Assembly: GCA_947476075.1 (NCBI GenBank)
Contig: CANJPM010000014.1
Span: 1 to 33,131, forward strand
Reading direction: 5' to 3'
Length of the DNA: 33,131 nucleotides
DNA from: Beijerinckiaceae bacterium
GTDB taxonomy: Bacteria > Pseudomonadota > Alphaproteobacteria > Rhizobiales > Beijerinckiaceae
A program made the position numbers and the translations under genes. The notes under the pieces were generated by a model. The model saw only the letters and a list, made by a program, of their open reading frames with translations. It searched no databases and was not told the origin of the DNA. Shown piece by piece: positions 15,773 to 23,596 of the stretch. The stretch's first letter is position 1. Every line of letters starts with the position of its first letter.

Positions 15773-16780
15773 ATGAACACGGCCATTCAATTCGTCAGAG
15801 CCGGCGCCTTTGCGCTGCTTCTGATCTTCGTCGCGGCTGCGCAACCCGCAGCCGCCCAGCAGGCGCCAAACCCCACCGCACAATCGGTGAAGGAAGAGCA
15901 ATTGCTGAAAGCGCTTCAGCCGGGGGCCAGCGTCTCCGGACGCATCACCATTCCGGACTCACATTCTGCGACGCTGATCCAGCCCGAAGGGCAGGACTGG
16001 CGCAAGTTTCATCAGGGCGTCCTGCCGGTGATTGGCGGCGTCGCCATTCTGGGCATCATTGCGCTGCTCGCGCTGTTTTATGCCACGCGCGGCCGCATCA
16101 AGGTTGATGCGGGCCTTTCGGGCCGCACTGTCACCCGCTTTGGCGGTTTTGATCGCTTCGTGCATTGGGTGACGGCGAGCACGTTCATCGTTCTGGCGGT
16201 GTCGGGACTCAATTTGTCGTTCGGCAAGACGGTTGTTCTGCCGCTGTTTGGCGACGCCGCGTTCGCCACGCTGACGGGTTACGGCAAGCTGGCTCATAAT
16301 TACCTCTCGTTCCCGTTCATGGTCGGCGTGGCGTTGATGTTCATCATCTGGGCCAAGGACAATATCCCCAACAAGCTTGATCTGGATTGGATCAAGGCTG
16401 GCGGCGGTCTGTTCGTGAAGGGCGCGCATCCTCCGGCCAAGCGTTTCAACGCGGGCCAGAAGGGCATTTTCTGGATCGTCGCATTTGGCGGTCTGATCAT
16501 GTCCGTGTCCGGCTGGCATCTGCTGTTCCCCTTCGAGGGCGGCTCCACCGTCGGCGACCAGCAATTCTGGGTGAACGTCCACGCGGTGCTGGCGATGATC
16601 TTCATCGCCGTCATGCTGGCGCACGCCTATATCGGCTCGGTTGGCATGGAAGGCGCGTTCGACGCCATGGGCTCGGGCGAAGTCGACGAGAATTGGGCGA
16701 AGGAGCATCACTCCCTTTGGCTCGAAGAGCGCAAGAAGCTTGCCGGCAATGCGCCCAAGGGCTCCGTTCCGGCCGAGTAG
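15773..16780 (+). CDS. fdhC: Formate dehydrogenase, cytochrome b gamma subunit
   Basis: A 335-residue membrane cytochrome b556-type subunit that anchors the enzyme and delivers electrons to quinone. It begins with a cleavable signal-like segment (residues 5-28, ending AAAQPAAAQQ), then a periplasmic stretch and five predicted spans at about 83-103, 130-147, 173-193, 231-253 and 266-288. Candidate haem ligands are His131, His175, His249, His270 and His284. The longer N-terminus with signal peptide and extra span separates it from E. coli FdnI (about 217 residues) and matches the Wolinella/Shewanella/Fdh3 type. ATG 15773 is chosen because upstream codons in the same frame read through fdhB out of frame. 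It ends the fdh operon and is followed by a strong terminator. Confidence 0.93.
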   Translation: MNTAIQFVRAGAFALLLIFVAAAQPAAAQQAPNPTAQSVKEEQLLKALQPGASVSGRITIPDSHSATLIQPEGQDWRKFHQGVLPVIGGVAILGIIALLALFYATRGRIKVDAGLSGRTVTRFGGFDRFVHWVTASTFIVLAVSGLNLSFGKTVVLPLFGDAAFATLTGYGKLAHNYLSFPFMVGVALMFIIWAKDNIPNKLDLDWIKAGGGLFVKGAHPPAKRFNAGQKGIFWIVAFGGLIMSVSGWHLLFPFEGGSTVGDQQFWVNVHAVLAMIFIAVMLAHAYIGSVGMEGAFDAMGSGEVDENWAKEHHSLWLEERKKLAGNAPKGSVPAE

Positions 16781-16795
16781 CCCGTTACTGCATGT

Positions 16796-16830
16796 CCCCT
16801 CTCCCGCTTCGCGGGGGAGGGGTTGTTTTA
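16796..16830 (+). terminator. Rho-independent terminator after fdhC (also REP-like)
   Basis: A 12-bp stem with one G-T wobble (CCCCTCTCCCGC, 16796-16807; GCGGGGGAGGGG, 16811-16822) and a TTC loop, followed by TTGTTTTA. It begins 15 bp after the fdhC stop. The palindrome resembles a family of CTCTCCCGC/GCGGGAGAG intergenic repeats common in proteobacteria, so it may be a recruited repeat. Confidence 0.85.
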
Positions 16831-16855
16831 GAAGTATCCGCCAAAGGCATCCGAC

Positions 16856-17389
16856 ATGAAAATCATCGGACTGGCGGGCTGGAGCGGCGCAGGCAAGACC
16901 ACGCTGCTCGCAAAACTGATCCCGGTGCTGAATGCGCGCGGTCTGAGCGTCTCAACCATCAAGCATGCCCATCATGCGTTCGACGTCGACGTTCCGGGCA
17001 AGGATTCCTGGGTCCATCGCGAGGCGGGAGCGCGGGAGGTTCTGGTCGCCTCGGCCAATCGCTTTGCCCTGATGCACGAATTGCGCGGCGCTGCTGAATG
17101 GACCCTGCCGCAATTGCTGGCAAAGCTCACCGTTGTCGACCTCGTTCTTGTGGAAGGCTTCAAGCGCAGCGCCCATCCCAAGATCGAGGTTCATCGGGCG
17201 GCGAACGGCAAGCCGTTTCTGTGGCCGGACGATCCAGATATTGCTGGCGTCGCTTCCGACGTTGCGCCCGCTGATGGCGCGCCGCCACATGTTGGGCTGG
17301 ACGACATTGAGAGCATCGTCGATATGATGCTGGGCGCGGCGCTCTCAATCGAGGCCGTGCAGGCGCTTCTATCTGCCCGGGGCGAATGA
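16856..17389 (+). CDS. mobB: Molybdopterin-guanine dinucleotide biosynthesis protein MobB
   Basis: A 177-residue P-loop GTPase that binds MobA and helps guanylylate molybdopterin. The Walker A is GWSGAGKTTLL (8-18), followed by STIKHAHHAFDVDVPGKDS (33-51) and the MobB-typical VLVEGFKRSAHPKIEVHR (98-115). Length is normal. The start codon follows the fdhC terminator by about 25 bp with no strong Shine-Dalgarno, so expression may come from read-through or a promoter I cannot see. The moeA start codon immediately follows its stop (TGAATG). In many genomes MobB sits next to MobA; here mobA is 12 kb away on the other strand, but both flank the same FDH locus. Confidence 0.95.
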   Translation: MKIIGLAGWSGAGKTTLLAKLIPVLNARGLSVSTIKHAHHAFDVDVPGKDSWVHREAGAREVLVASANRFALMHELRGAAEWTLPQLLAKLTVVDLVLVEGFKRSAHPKIEVHRAANGKPFLWPDDPDIAGVASDVAPADGAPPHVGLDDIESIVDMMLGAALSIEAVQALLSARGE

Positions 17390-18640
17390 ATGGCTCAACT
17401 CAGCGACGATTGCTTCGCCTTTGGCGGGCCGATGCTGTCGGTCGACGCCGCGATTGATCTTATAATAGCCCGCGCACTGCCGGTGGGGGCGTGTGAGCGC
17501 GTGTCGCTGATGGAGGCAGATGGTCGCGTGCTTTGCGAAGATCTGGCCGCACGTTTTCCGCTGCCGCCGTTCGCAAATTCCGCCGTCGACGGTTATGCGG
17601 TGCGCTTCTCCGACCTGGTTCCAGATCAGCTGACCAGCCTGCCGGTGCTTGGTCGCGTCGAGGCGGGCGCCGGGGCGCAGGCGCTTGAGATTGGAGCGGC
17701 CGCCCGCGTGTTCACCGGCGCGCCGATGCCGCCTGGCGCCGACACTGTATTCATGCAGGAAGACGTGACGCTTGAAGGCGATCACGTGATTTTGCCCAGC
17801 GGCCTCAAGCGAGGCGCCAATATGCGCCCGGCGGGCGAGGACATTGAGGCGGATCAGATCGCCTTGCGAAAAGGCGCTCGCCTGCGCCCGCAGGACGTAG
17901 CTTTTGCAGCAGCTTTGGGAGCCCATGAACTCAACGTCGCGCAGCGTTTGCGCGTCGGCGTGTTCTCAACCGGTAATGAATTGGCGGCGCCGGGAACGGA
18001 GCGCAGCGGCGCCCAGATTTATGATTCCAATCGCTTCATGCTGCTGGCCATGTTGCGCCGTCTTGGCTGCGCGCCGCATGATCTGGGCGTGCTGCGCGAC
18101 GATACGGCTCATCTGGCGGGCGCGCTGAAAGCGGCTGCGGGAGAGCATGATCTTTTGCTCACCTCCGGCGGCGTCTCGACCGGTGAGGCTGATTACGTCA
18201 AGAGCGCGCTGGAGCAAATCGGTTCGCTAACGTTCTGGCGCATGGCGATCAAACCAGGGCGCCCGGTCGCTATGGGCGTGATCGACGGCACGCCGTTTGT
18301 CGGCCTGCCGGGTAATCCGGTCGCCAGCTTCGTGACGTTCGCTTACGTCGTGCGACCGTTGGCTTTGGCTTTGATGGGCGCCGATGTCGCCCGCTTCCAG
18401 CCGCTGCCGGTGCGCGCGGCCTTCTCCTACAAGAAAAAAGCTGGGCGGCGCGAATTCGTCCGCGTCAGTCTCATGCCCGGCGCGGATGGCGTGCTGGAGG
18501 CGCGCAAGTTCCCGCGTGAAGGCGCGGGGCTGTTGTCGTCGCTCACGCAAAGCGATGGTTTGGTGGAATTGCGCGAAGACGTTACGCGTGTCGAGCCCGG
18601 CCAGAGCGTTGGGTTTTTAGGGTATGCGGCGCTGGATTAG
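17390..18640 (+). CDS. moeA: Molybdopterin molybdotransferase MoeA (canonical)
   Basis: A 416-residue MoeA that inserts molybdate into MPT-AMP. All family motifs are intact: PPFANSAVDGYAV (59-71), FTGAPMPPGAD (108-118), RPAGEDIEADQI (146-157), VFSTGNEL (191-198, with Asn where many have Asp), IYDSNRFML (210-218), LTSGGVSTGEADYV (257-270), MAIKPGRPVAMG (285-296) and GLPGNPVASFV (305-315). The C-terminal domain IV is complete. It is adjacent to mobB with no gap. It is presumably the housekeeping enzyme of this genome, in contrast to the divergent copy and the PBP fusion at the other end of the cluster. A 266-bp stretch of REP-like palindromes follows. Confidence 0.97.
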   Translation: MAQLSDDCFAFGGPMLSVDAAIDLIIARALPVGACERVSLMEADGRVLCEDLAARFPLPPFANSAVDGYAVRFSDLVPDQLTSLPVLGRVEAGAGAQALEIGAAARVFTGAPMPPGADTVFMQEDVTLEGDHVILPSGLKRGANMRPAGEDIEADQIALRKGARLRPQDVAFAAALGAHELNVAQRLRVGVFSTGNELAAPGTERSGAQIYDSNRFMLLAMLRRLGCAPHDLGVLRDDTAHLAGALKAAAGEHDLLLTSGGVSTGEADYVKSALEQIGSLTFWRMAIKPGRPVAMGVIDGTPFVGLPGNPVASFVTFAYVVRPLALALMGADVARFQPLPVRAAFSYKKKAGRREFVRVSLMPGADGVLEARKFPREGAGLLSSLTQSDGLVELREDVTRVEPGQSVGFLGYAALD

Positions 18641-18654
18641 CGCCCAACCGGATC

Positions 18655-18882
18655 GCAGGCTTCCAGCCCGGATATCTTCGTGCGCCAAAAGATGCGGGCT
18701 TGAAGCCCGCTGTCCAAAGATGAAAAGCGAAAATTGCTGCTGCAATGGGCAATGCTTGAAAACCAAACGCCCGCGTGAATTCCGTCATGTCCGGGTAAAG
18801 CCCGGCCATGACGTGTTTTGGATCGCTGCGGGTAATGCTTCAGATAAGTTTGCTCCAGCAAACGCGCGGGTTGGAAGCCCGC
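18655..18882. repeat. Cluster of REP-like palindromes
   Basis: Three related palindromic units of the form GCGGGCTT-AAGCCCGC lie at 18655-18670 (degenerate), 18694-18710 (perfect 7-bp arms) and 18866-18882. Between them a different palindrome (18783-18813) pairs CGTCATGTCCGGG with CCCGGCCATGACG, 14-bp arms with two non-Watson-Crick positions. Both kinds resemble intergenic REP families widespread in Hyphomicrobiales. No coding potential is seen from 18641 to 18906. They may serve as the 3' end for convergent transcripts of moeA and the minus-strand cytochrome operon. Confidence 0.7.
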
Positions 18883-18887
18883 AGTCA

Positions 18888-18915
18888 GAAGCTTACTTGC
18901 CGAAGCTTACTTGCC
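18888..18915. repeat. Perfect 14-bp tandem duplication at a stop codon
   Basis: The unit GAAGCTTACTTGCC occurs twice head to tail (18888-18901 and 18902-18915). Read on the minus strand it duplicates the Gly-Lys-stop end of the small exported peptide, so the second copy lies just past the stop. It looks like a slippage event next to the REP cluster. Confidence 0.85.
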
Positions 18916-19059
18916 GATCAGGTTGTGGCCCGGATCGCCGACGCGTGCGCCAGTGGTTGCAAACGCCTGCGAGGCGCTGGATTGCTGGCTTTCGAGCACG
19001 TTGGCGGCAACCACCGCGCCTACGGTCGCAAACAATACCGCAGCTATAAATGACTTCAT
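18907..19059 (-). CDS. Small exported or membrane-tethered peptide, 50 residues
   Basis: A short gene below usual length cut-offs. It starts with ATG 19059, preceded by a strong AGGAGG about nine bases upstream, and ends TAA at 18907. The protein begins MKSFIAAVLFATVGAVVAA, a typical signal peptide or membrane anchor, then a Gln/Ser/Ala-rich stretch and a conserved-looking tail ARVGDPGHNLIGK. It lies 61 bp downstream of the WD40/cytochrome c gene on the same strand and is probably co-transcribed. I do not recognise a family. A periplasmic partner of the cytochrome is possible but only suggested by position. Its last codons are duplicated beyond the stop. Confidence 0.65.
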   Translation of the reverse strand: MKSFIAAVLFATVGAVVAANVLESQQSSASQAFATTGARVGDPGHNLIGK

Positions 19060-19120
19060 GAGCATCACCCTCCTTGACAACTCAACATATGCTTTGTCTT
19101 GGGCCTGTTATCAAGCCGTA

Positions 19121-20431
19121 TCAGGGTTTATTGGCCATTGTAGCCTGCGACAGAAAGTCAATCAGGGCGGCGCGATCAGCGGGATCGGTCACGCGCTGCT
19201 CGGGCATTTTCGTGCCGGGCGTGTAGGATTGCGGGCCAATCTCGAACAGTCGTGAGATCGTTTCCGCGCTCCATACCAGATCCAGCTTTCTAAAGGCGTC
19301 CGAGTAATCATAGCCTGGCGCCGTTCCGGCCTTGCGCCCAAACACGCCATGCAGGGTAGGGCCTGCGCGGTTGTCGTCGCCCGGCTTCAGCGTGTGGCAG
19401 ATGGCGCAGGCGCGAAAGACCTCTGCGCCGCGCACACCGGCATAGGCGGACAGCTCATCACCAGGGCCTTGCGCGACGACGGCGCCGATGTGCTCGCCGG
19501 TTCGCGCATCCCAGCGCCGCACCAGCTTGTCGCCGCCACCTGTCAGCAAAGTGCGCCCGTCGGGCGAATAGCTGAGCGACCACACCGGCAGGCCGGGGCC
19601 GTTGAGAGTGAAGCGGACTTTTGCGCCCGGCTCGCCGACATTGATGATAGCGACCGAACCGCGCGGGCTTGCCGCGGCGAGGTCGCGTCCGTTGGGCGAG
19701 GCGGCGAGCGCGATGATGGGCGCCTCTGCGGCTTGCGTGCGCGACAAGATTACGCCGCTCTCGTTGAGGATAAGAACCATGCCGTCAGCGCCGCCGGCGG
19801 CGATGCGGCCATTATCGAGGACAGCCAAAGCGTTCTGCGGCGCAGGGGTTTCTACGATTTTCGGCGGCTGCGTCTTGTCAGTCGGCCAGATCCGCAAGGT
19901 CGCGTCATAGCTGGCGGTGACAAGGCTTGGCCCGAGCCAGACGAGCGCATTCACCGCGCCGCGATGGCCAGCGAAGTCTTCGACCGCAATTCCGGTTTCC
20001 AAAGAGAACGTGCGCGCGAGATTGTCCCACCCTGCAGTGGAATAACTGGCGCCGTCGCTTGAAACGGCAAGGCCTGCGATCGGCGCCTCATGGGCCTTGT
20101 CGACCCGCAACGGGCGCGCGCCGTCTGATCCCCAAAGCGCGACGCGACCATCTTCGCCTGCGGTCAGAAAGCGCCCGCTCGGCAGCGCCGCAACCGCGTT
20201 CACCGCGCCCTCATGGACGCGCAACACGCGCAGCGCTTTTCCCGCCTGCAAGTCCCAGACGATGGCCGATTGATCGAAGCCGCCGCTGATGGCTGTCCTG
20301 CCGTCAGGCGCTATGGCCAGCGTCCGCACAGGACCGCCGTGTCCGCGCAGCCCGTCCTGGGCGGAGGCAGGGGCTGCGAGCAGGGACAGGGCGAAGAGTG
20401 TGGAGGCGAGGATGGTTGAGGCTATACGCAT
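19121..20431 (-). CDS. Periplasmic WD40 repeat protein with C-terminal cytochrome c domain
   Basis: A 436-residue exported protein. A Sec signal peptide occupies residues 1-24 (ending APASAQ). Residues 27-325 form about seven WD40-like blades, with repeats such as GHGGPVRTLAIAPDGR, IVWDLQAG, HRGAVNALVW and VRRWDARTG. The C-terminal 110 residues are a class I cytochrome c with haem motif CAICH (342-346) and axial methionine Met409 in GTKMP. A beta-propeller joined to a monohaem cytochrome suggests periplasmic electron transfer with a docking surface; partner and substrate are unknown. Start ATG 20431 is set by the signal peptide; the open frame continues further upstream only as an antisense shadow of tusA and DUF971. 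It is divergent from tusA across about 98 bp, and the small peptide gene follows. Confidence 0.9.
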   Translation of the reverse strand: MRIASTILASTLFALSLLAAPASAQDGLRGHGGPVRTLAIAPDGRTAISGGFDQSAIVWDLQAGKALRVLRVHEGAVNAVAALPSGRFLTAGEDGRVALWGSDGARPLRVDKAHEAPIAGLAVSSDGASYSTAGWDNLARTFSLETGIAVEDFAGHRGAVNALVWLGPSLVTASYDATLRIWPTDKTQPPKIVETPAPQNALAVLDNGRIAAGGADGMVLILNESGVILSRTQAAEAPIIALAASPNGRDLAAASPRGSVAIINVGEPGAKVRFTLNGPGLPVWSLSYSPDGRTLLTGGGDKLVRRWDARTGEHIGAVVAQGPGDELSAYAGVRGAEVFRACAICHTLKPGDDNRAGPTLHGVFGRKAGTAPGYDYSDAFRKLDLVWSAETISRLFEIGPQSYTPGTKMPEQRVTDPADRAALIDFLSQATMANKP

Positions 20432-20529
20432 GAGCACAGAATAGGGCAGACTGGCGGTCGCGCCCAGCTTTGTCATGGGGAAAAACTGGCAGAGTTGACG
20501 CAGGGCTCCAGAGCGGTCATCTGGCGGAT

Positions 20530-20772
20530 ATGTCTTCATCGCCCGCGCCGCTTCGCCTTGATCTGACCGGACTGAAATGCCCGCTGCCCGTGCTGCGCAC
20601 GCGCAGGGCGCTTCGGGCGATGTCGCCGGGAGCTGTGCTGGAGGTGATCTGCACGGACCCGATGTCGGCGATTGATATTCCCAATATGGTGCGTGAGAGC
20701 GGCGATATTCTTCGTGAAAAGCGCGCGCAGGACGTTTCCCTGTTTTTCTGCATTGAAAAGGCCGCACCATGA
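20530..20772 (+). CDS. tusA: TusA/SirA-family sulfurtransferase
   Basis: An 80-residue sulfur carrier with the TusA core LDLTGLKCPLPVLRTRRAL. Cys17 in KCPLP is the persulfide-bearing residue. TusA proteins accept sulfur from IscS-type desulfurases and pass it to tRNA thiolation, Moco synthesis or FdhD-linked sulfuration of FDH. In this locus delivery to the molybdenum cofactor is attractive but unproven. The start ATG 20530 is chosen because upstream codons add no family sequence. The stop overlaps the DUF971 start as ATGA. Confidence 0.92.
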   Translation: MSSSPAPLRLDLTGLKCPLPVLRTRRALRAMSPGAVLEVICTDPMSAIDIPNMVRESGDILREKRAQDVSLFFCIEKAAP

Positions 20773-21143
20773 ACGCGCAAAGCTGGCCCACGGAAATCCG
20801 CCTCGGCAAGGAACGCCGCACGCTTATCGTCGTTTTTGACGATGGCGCCCGGTTTGAATTGTCGGCCGAGATGCTGCGGGTGATGAGCCCGTCTGCGGAA
20901 GTGCAGGGGCATTCTGAATCCGAGCGCAAAACCGTCGGCGGCAAGCGCAACGTCTCGATCATCAAAGTCGACGCGGTGGGCAATTACGCCGTGCGGATCG
21001 GCTTCGACGATATGCACGACAGCGGTATCTATTCATGGACGCTGCTGCGCGAGCTTGGGCAAAACGCCGAAGCAAAATTCGCCAGCTACCTCACCGACCT
21101 TGCCGCCAAGGGGCTGGACCGCGACAAGCAAGGCGCAAAATAA
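20769..21143 (+). CDS. DUF971 family protein
   Basis: A 124-residue protein of the DUF971 / gamma-butyrobetaine-hydroxylase N-terminal-like family. TEIRLGKERRTLIVVFDDGARFELSAEMLRV is the usual opening, and later AVRIGFDDMHDSGIYSWTLLRELG contains the conserved DxHxSGIYxW core, which here reads DMHDSGIYSW. In other bacteria it is often encoded beside Mrp/ApbC or other Fe-S factors, so it may work in cluster or sulfur handling; no activity is assigned. It is translationally coupled to tusA. It converges with phoX across 73 bp. Confidence 0.92.
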   Translation: MNAQSWPTEIRLGKERRTLIVVFDDGARFELSAEMLRVMSPSAEVQGHSESERKTVGGKRNVSIIKVDAVGNYAVRIGFDDMHDSGIYSWTLLRELGQNAEAKFASYLTDLAAKGLDRDKQGAK

Positions 21144-21146
21144 TTC

Positions 21147-21204
21147 CAGGCGCTAGATAACGCCTGCCGGAAGATGACGCCCGACGCGATTTGGCGCGCC
21201 GGGC
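21147..21204. terminator. Tandem hairpins between convergent DUF971 and phoX
   Basis: CAGGCG/CGCCTG (21147-21152 with 21161-21166) and a second stem GCCCG-a-CGCG/CGCG-c-CGGGC (21179-21204) fill the 73-bp convergent gap. Neither has a good T-run, so bidirectional termination is plausible but not secure. Confidence 0.4.
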
Positions 21205-21216
21205 TGCGTTTATCGC

Positions 21217-23196
21217 TTAAGCGCCGATCTTGCCGCCGCCGCGCTTGGTGATCGCGACGATGGCAGGACGGGGCGGCATGTCGGGCTTGAAATCGGGCCA
21301 CCGGGTCGTCGGGGCTTCGAACGTGCCTGCATTATCGTCGTCGCCCTCGCCGGGATGCTGGATTGCGACGAACATTGTCTGCCCATCGGGCGTGAACAAC
21401 GGGCCGCACGCTTCGGCGCCATTGGGTGTGCGGTAGAAGTGCTTTGATTGCCCACGCATCGGGCCTTCGGTTTCAAGCGCCCAGATGCCATCGTTGCGGC
21501 CTGTCGCTTTGGGGCTGTTGCCATCGGTGGCGACCCACAAGCGGCCATCGGGATCTACCGCGACATTGTCGGGCATACCAAACCAGCCGTCTTTCGTGGT
21601 TCCCGCGTGAAAGCTTGCGCCAGTGGTCGTCACCGTGTGATCGCCGCAGGTGACGAGCACTTCCCATTTGAAGCGCAGCGCCGAATGGTCGCTGCCTTCG
21701 GGCGCCATTTCGATGATGTGGCCGAAGCGATTGTTGGCGCGCGGGTTCGCCTTGTCGATCTGGGCCTCGGTCCGGCGTGAATTATTGGTGAGCGCCACAT
21801 AGACCTTGCCGGTCTTTGGATTGGCCTCGACGTCCTCCGGGCGGTCCATTTTGGTGGCGCCGAGCGCGTCTGCGGCAAGGCGCGTGTCGATCAGCACGTC
21901 CGCTTGCGAGGCGAAGCCGTTGGCGGCGATCAGCGGGCCCTGTCCGTGAACAAGGGCCATCCATTCGCCAGAGCCATCAGCGTTGTACCTGGCGACATAA
22001 AGTGTGCCGCGATCAAGAAGATCCATGTTGGCGGCGCGATTGGCGGGATCGAAGCGACCTTCGCTTACGAATTTGTAGACGTAATCGAAGCGCTCGTCAT
22101 CGCCCATGTAGACGACATAACGACCGTCGCTGTTGACGATTCCTTCGGCGCCCTCATGCTTCATGCGGCCAAGCGCAGTGCGCTTCTTTGGCGCTGACGC
22201 AGGATCGAACGGATCAATCTCTACCACCCAGCCAAAGCGGTTGATCTCGTTTGGCTCCTTGGCCAGCTCGAAGCGCTCTTCAAATTTGCCCCAAGCATAT
22301 TGATTGGCGGGCGCGCCATAGCGCTTGAGCTGCTTTTCCTCCGGCAATCCATTTGCGGAGCCCCAGAAATAGCCGTTGAAATTTTCCTCGCAGGACAGCC
22401 ACGTGCCCCAGGGAGTTACGCCACCGGCGCAATTATTCAACATGCCGCGCACGCTGCGACCCTCCGGATCGGCTTTCGTGCGTAGACGGGGATGTCCTGA
22501 AGCGGGGCCTGTGATCGTCATCGGCGTTTCGGCGTCGATGCGACGCGCAAAGGTGGAGGCGCCTTCAACGCGCCACTTGCCAGCTTCACGCTTGATTTCC
22601 AGAACGGAGCCGCCGTGAGCCGCCTTCTCGATCGCCACAAGCTCCGGCGTCATTTTTGCGAAGGCCGCGGCTTTTGTTTCCTGAACGCCGATGCCGGGGA
22701 ACATGAGTTCCTCATTGGTGTATTCATGGTTCACCACCAGCAAGCCGTGCGATGAAGGATCGGCCGCGCCGCGCATCGGGATATAGCCCAGATAATCGTT
22801 GTTATAGCCAAACTGACGCTGCTGTGCGGTTGCGGTCTGGTTCATCGGATCGAAGGCGGGCGCATCGCGTAGAACTGCGTCGCCCCAGCGGATCAGGACG
22901 TCGGCGTCATAGCCGTCGGCGACAAGATGCTGTTCGCTTGAGCCTGCGGCGATTTCCTTGAAGGGCAAGCGCGGTGAAGAAACCGCCTGCGCCAGAGCGC
23001 GATCCAGCGCCAGCGGTGCAATACCCGCCAATGCGGCCACGCCAAGCGCGCCGCGCAAAACGTCGCGCCGCGCGAGACGGGTTGCGATGACGTCGCCAAT
23101 AGTTGCGTTCGTCGATACGTTTGAGCCAATGTCCTCGGCGGCCTCAGCAGCCTGGGCGCGGGTCAAATTGGGCGTGGATGAAAACTGGTCATTCAT
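21217..23196 (-). CDS. phoX: PhoX-family alkaline phosphatase (DUF839), Tat-exported
   Basis: A 659-residue periplasmic phosphatase of the PhoX family, which hydrolyses phosphate monoesters using calcium and iron. The twin-arginine motif ARRDVLRG is at 42-49, followed by a hydrophobic stretch and a cleavage site near residue 70 (RALAQ). Family blocks are clear: NNDYLGYIP, LVVNHEYTNEELMFPG, NNCAGGVTPWGTWLSCEENF, RFGWVVEIDPFDP, GRMKHEGAEG, KMDRPEDVEANP and MPDNVAVDPDGRLWVATDG. Length is normal. A GGAG sequence precedes the ATG. I looked for a Pho box upstream and found none convincing. It is unrelated in function to FDH but uses the same Tat export route. Confidence 0.93.
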   Translation of the reverse strand: MNDQFSSTPNLTRAQAAEAAEDIGSNVSTNATIGDVIATRLARRDVLRGALGVAALAGIAPLALDRALAQAVSSPRLPFKEIAAGSSEQHLVADGYDADVLIRWGDAVLRDAPAFDPMNQTATAQQRQFGYNNDYLGYIPMRGAADPSSHGLLVVNHEYTNEELMFPGIGVQETKAAAFAKMTPELVAIEKAAHGGSVLEIKREAGKWRVEGASTFARRIDAETPMTITGPASGHPRLRTKADPEGRSVRGMLNNCAGGVTPWGTWLSCEENFNGYFWGSANGLPEEKQLKRYGAPANQYAWGKFEERFELAKEPNEINRFGWVVEIDPFDPASAPKKRTALGRMKHEGAEGIVNSDGRYVVYMGDDERFDYVYKFVSEGRFDPANRAANMDLLDRGTLYVARYNADGSGEWMALVHGQGPLIAANGFASQADVLIDTRLAADALGATKMDRPEDVEANPKTGKVYVALTNNSRRTEAQIDKANPRANNRFGHIIEMAPEGSDHSALRFKWEVLVTCGDHTVTTTGASFHAGTTKDGWFGMPDNVAVDPDGRLWVATDGNSPKATGRNDGIWALETEGPMRGQSKHFYRTPNGAEACGPLFTPDGQTMFVAIQHPGEGDDDNAGTFEAPTTRWPDFKPDMPPRPAIVAITKRGGGKIGA

Positions 23197-23389
23197 TTAT
23201 CTGCTCCTTCAAGCGCATCCACGCTCTACCGGCTGCATGTGACGCTTTGTTGAAGCAGAATTTTCCGGCCCCGGATCGCCGCCGTCATATGCGCGAAGCT
23301 CAAACGGGCTAGCATACGCCCCGTTCTGGAACCGCAGCATGAACGCCGCGTTTGGCTGTTGTTAATCGAGAGAGAGGAGACTGGTCCCA

Positions 23390-23596
23390 ATGGAGGATTC
23401 AGTGCGTTTCAACCGTAAATCTATCGGCGCCTTGCGTCGCGCCGCCGATGCAGCAGGTCATGCAGGCGTCTGTATGCTGGATTACGATCCGCAGGTTTAT
23501 GATCCTGCGCCGCGGCGACGCCGCAATGCGCAGGTCGTGGTTTCCTGCGCAGCGTTCCTCGTCGTTGGTTTCGCCGTGATGGCGCTGGCGCTCTAG
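23390..23596 (+). CDS. Small single-span membrane protein, unknown
   Basis: A 68-residue open frame with AGAGGAG about ten bases before its ATG. Residues 1-46 are polar with a basic patch (PRRRRNAQ, 41-48), and residues 49-67 form one hydrophobic span (VVVSCAAFLVVGFAVMALAL), giving a likely N-in tail anchor. No family recognised. It is divergent from phoX across about 190 bp. Composition and Shine-Dalgarno support coding, but size leaves doubt. Confidence 0.55.
   Translation: MEDSVRFNRKSIGALRRAADAAGHAGVCMLDYDPQVYDPAPRRRRNAQVVVSCAAFLVVGFAVMALAL

Noticed and set aside
23197-23389. Pho box upstream of phoX
   Set aside because: No pair of CTGTCAT-like repeats with the right spacing on either strand.
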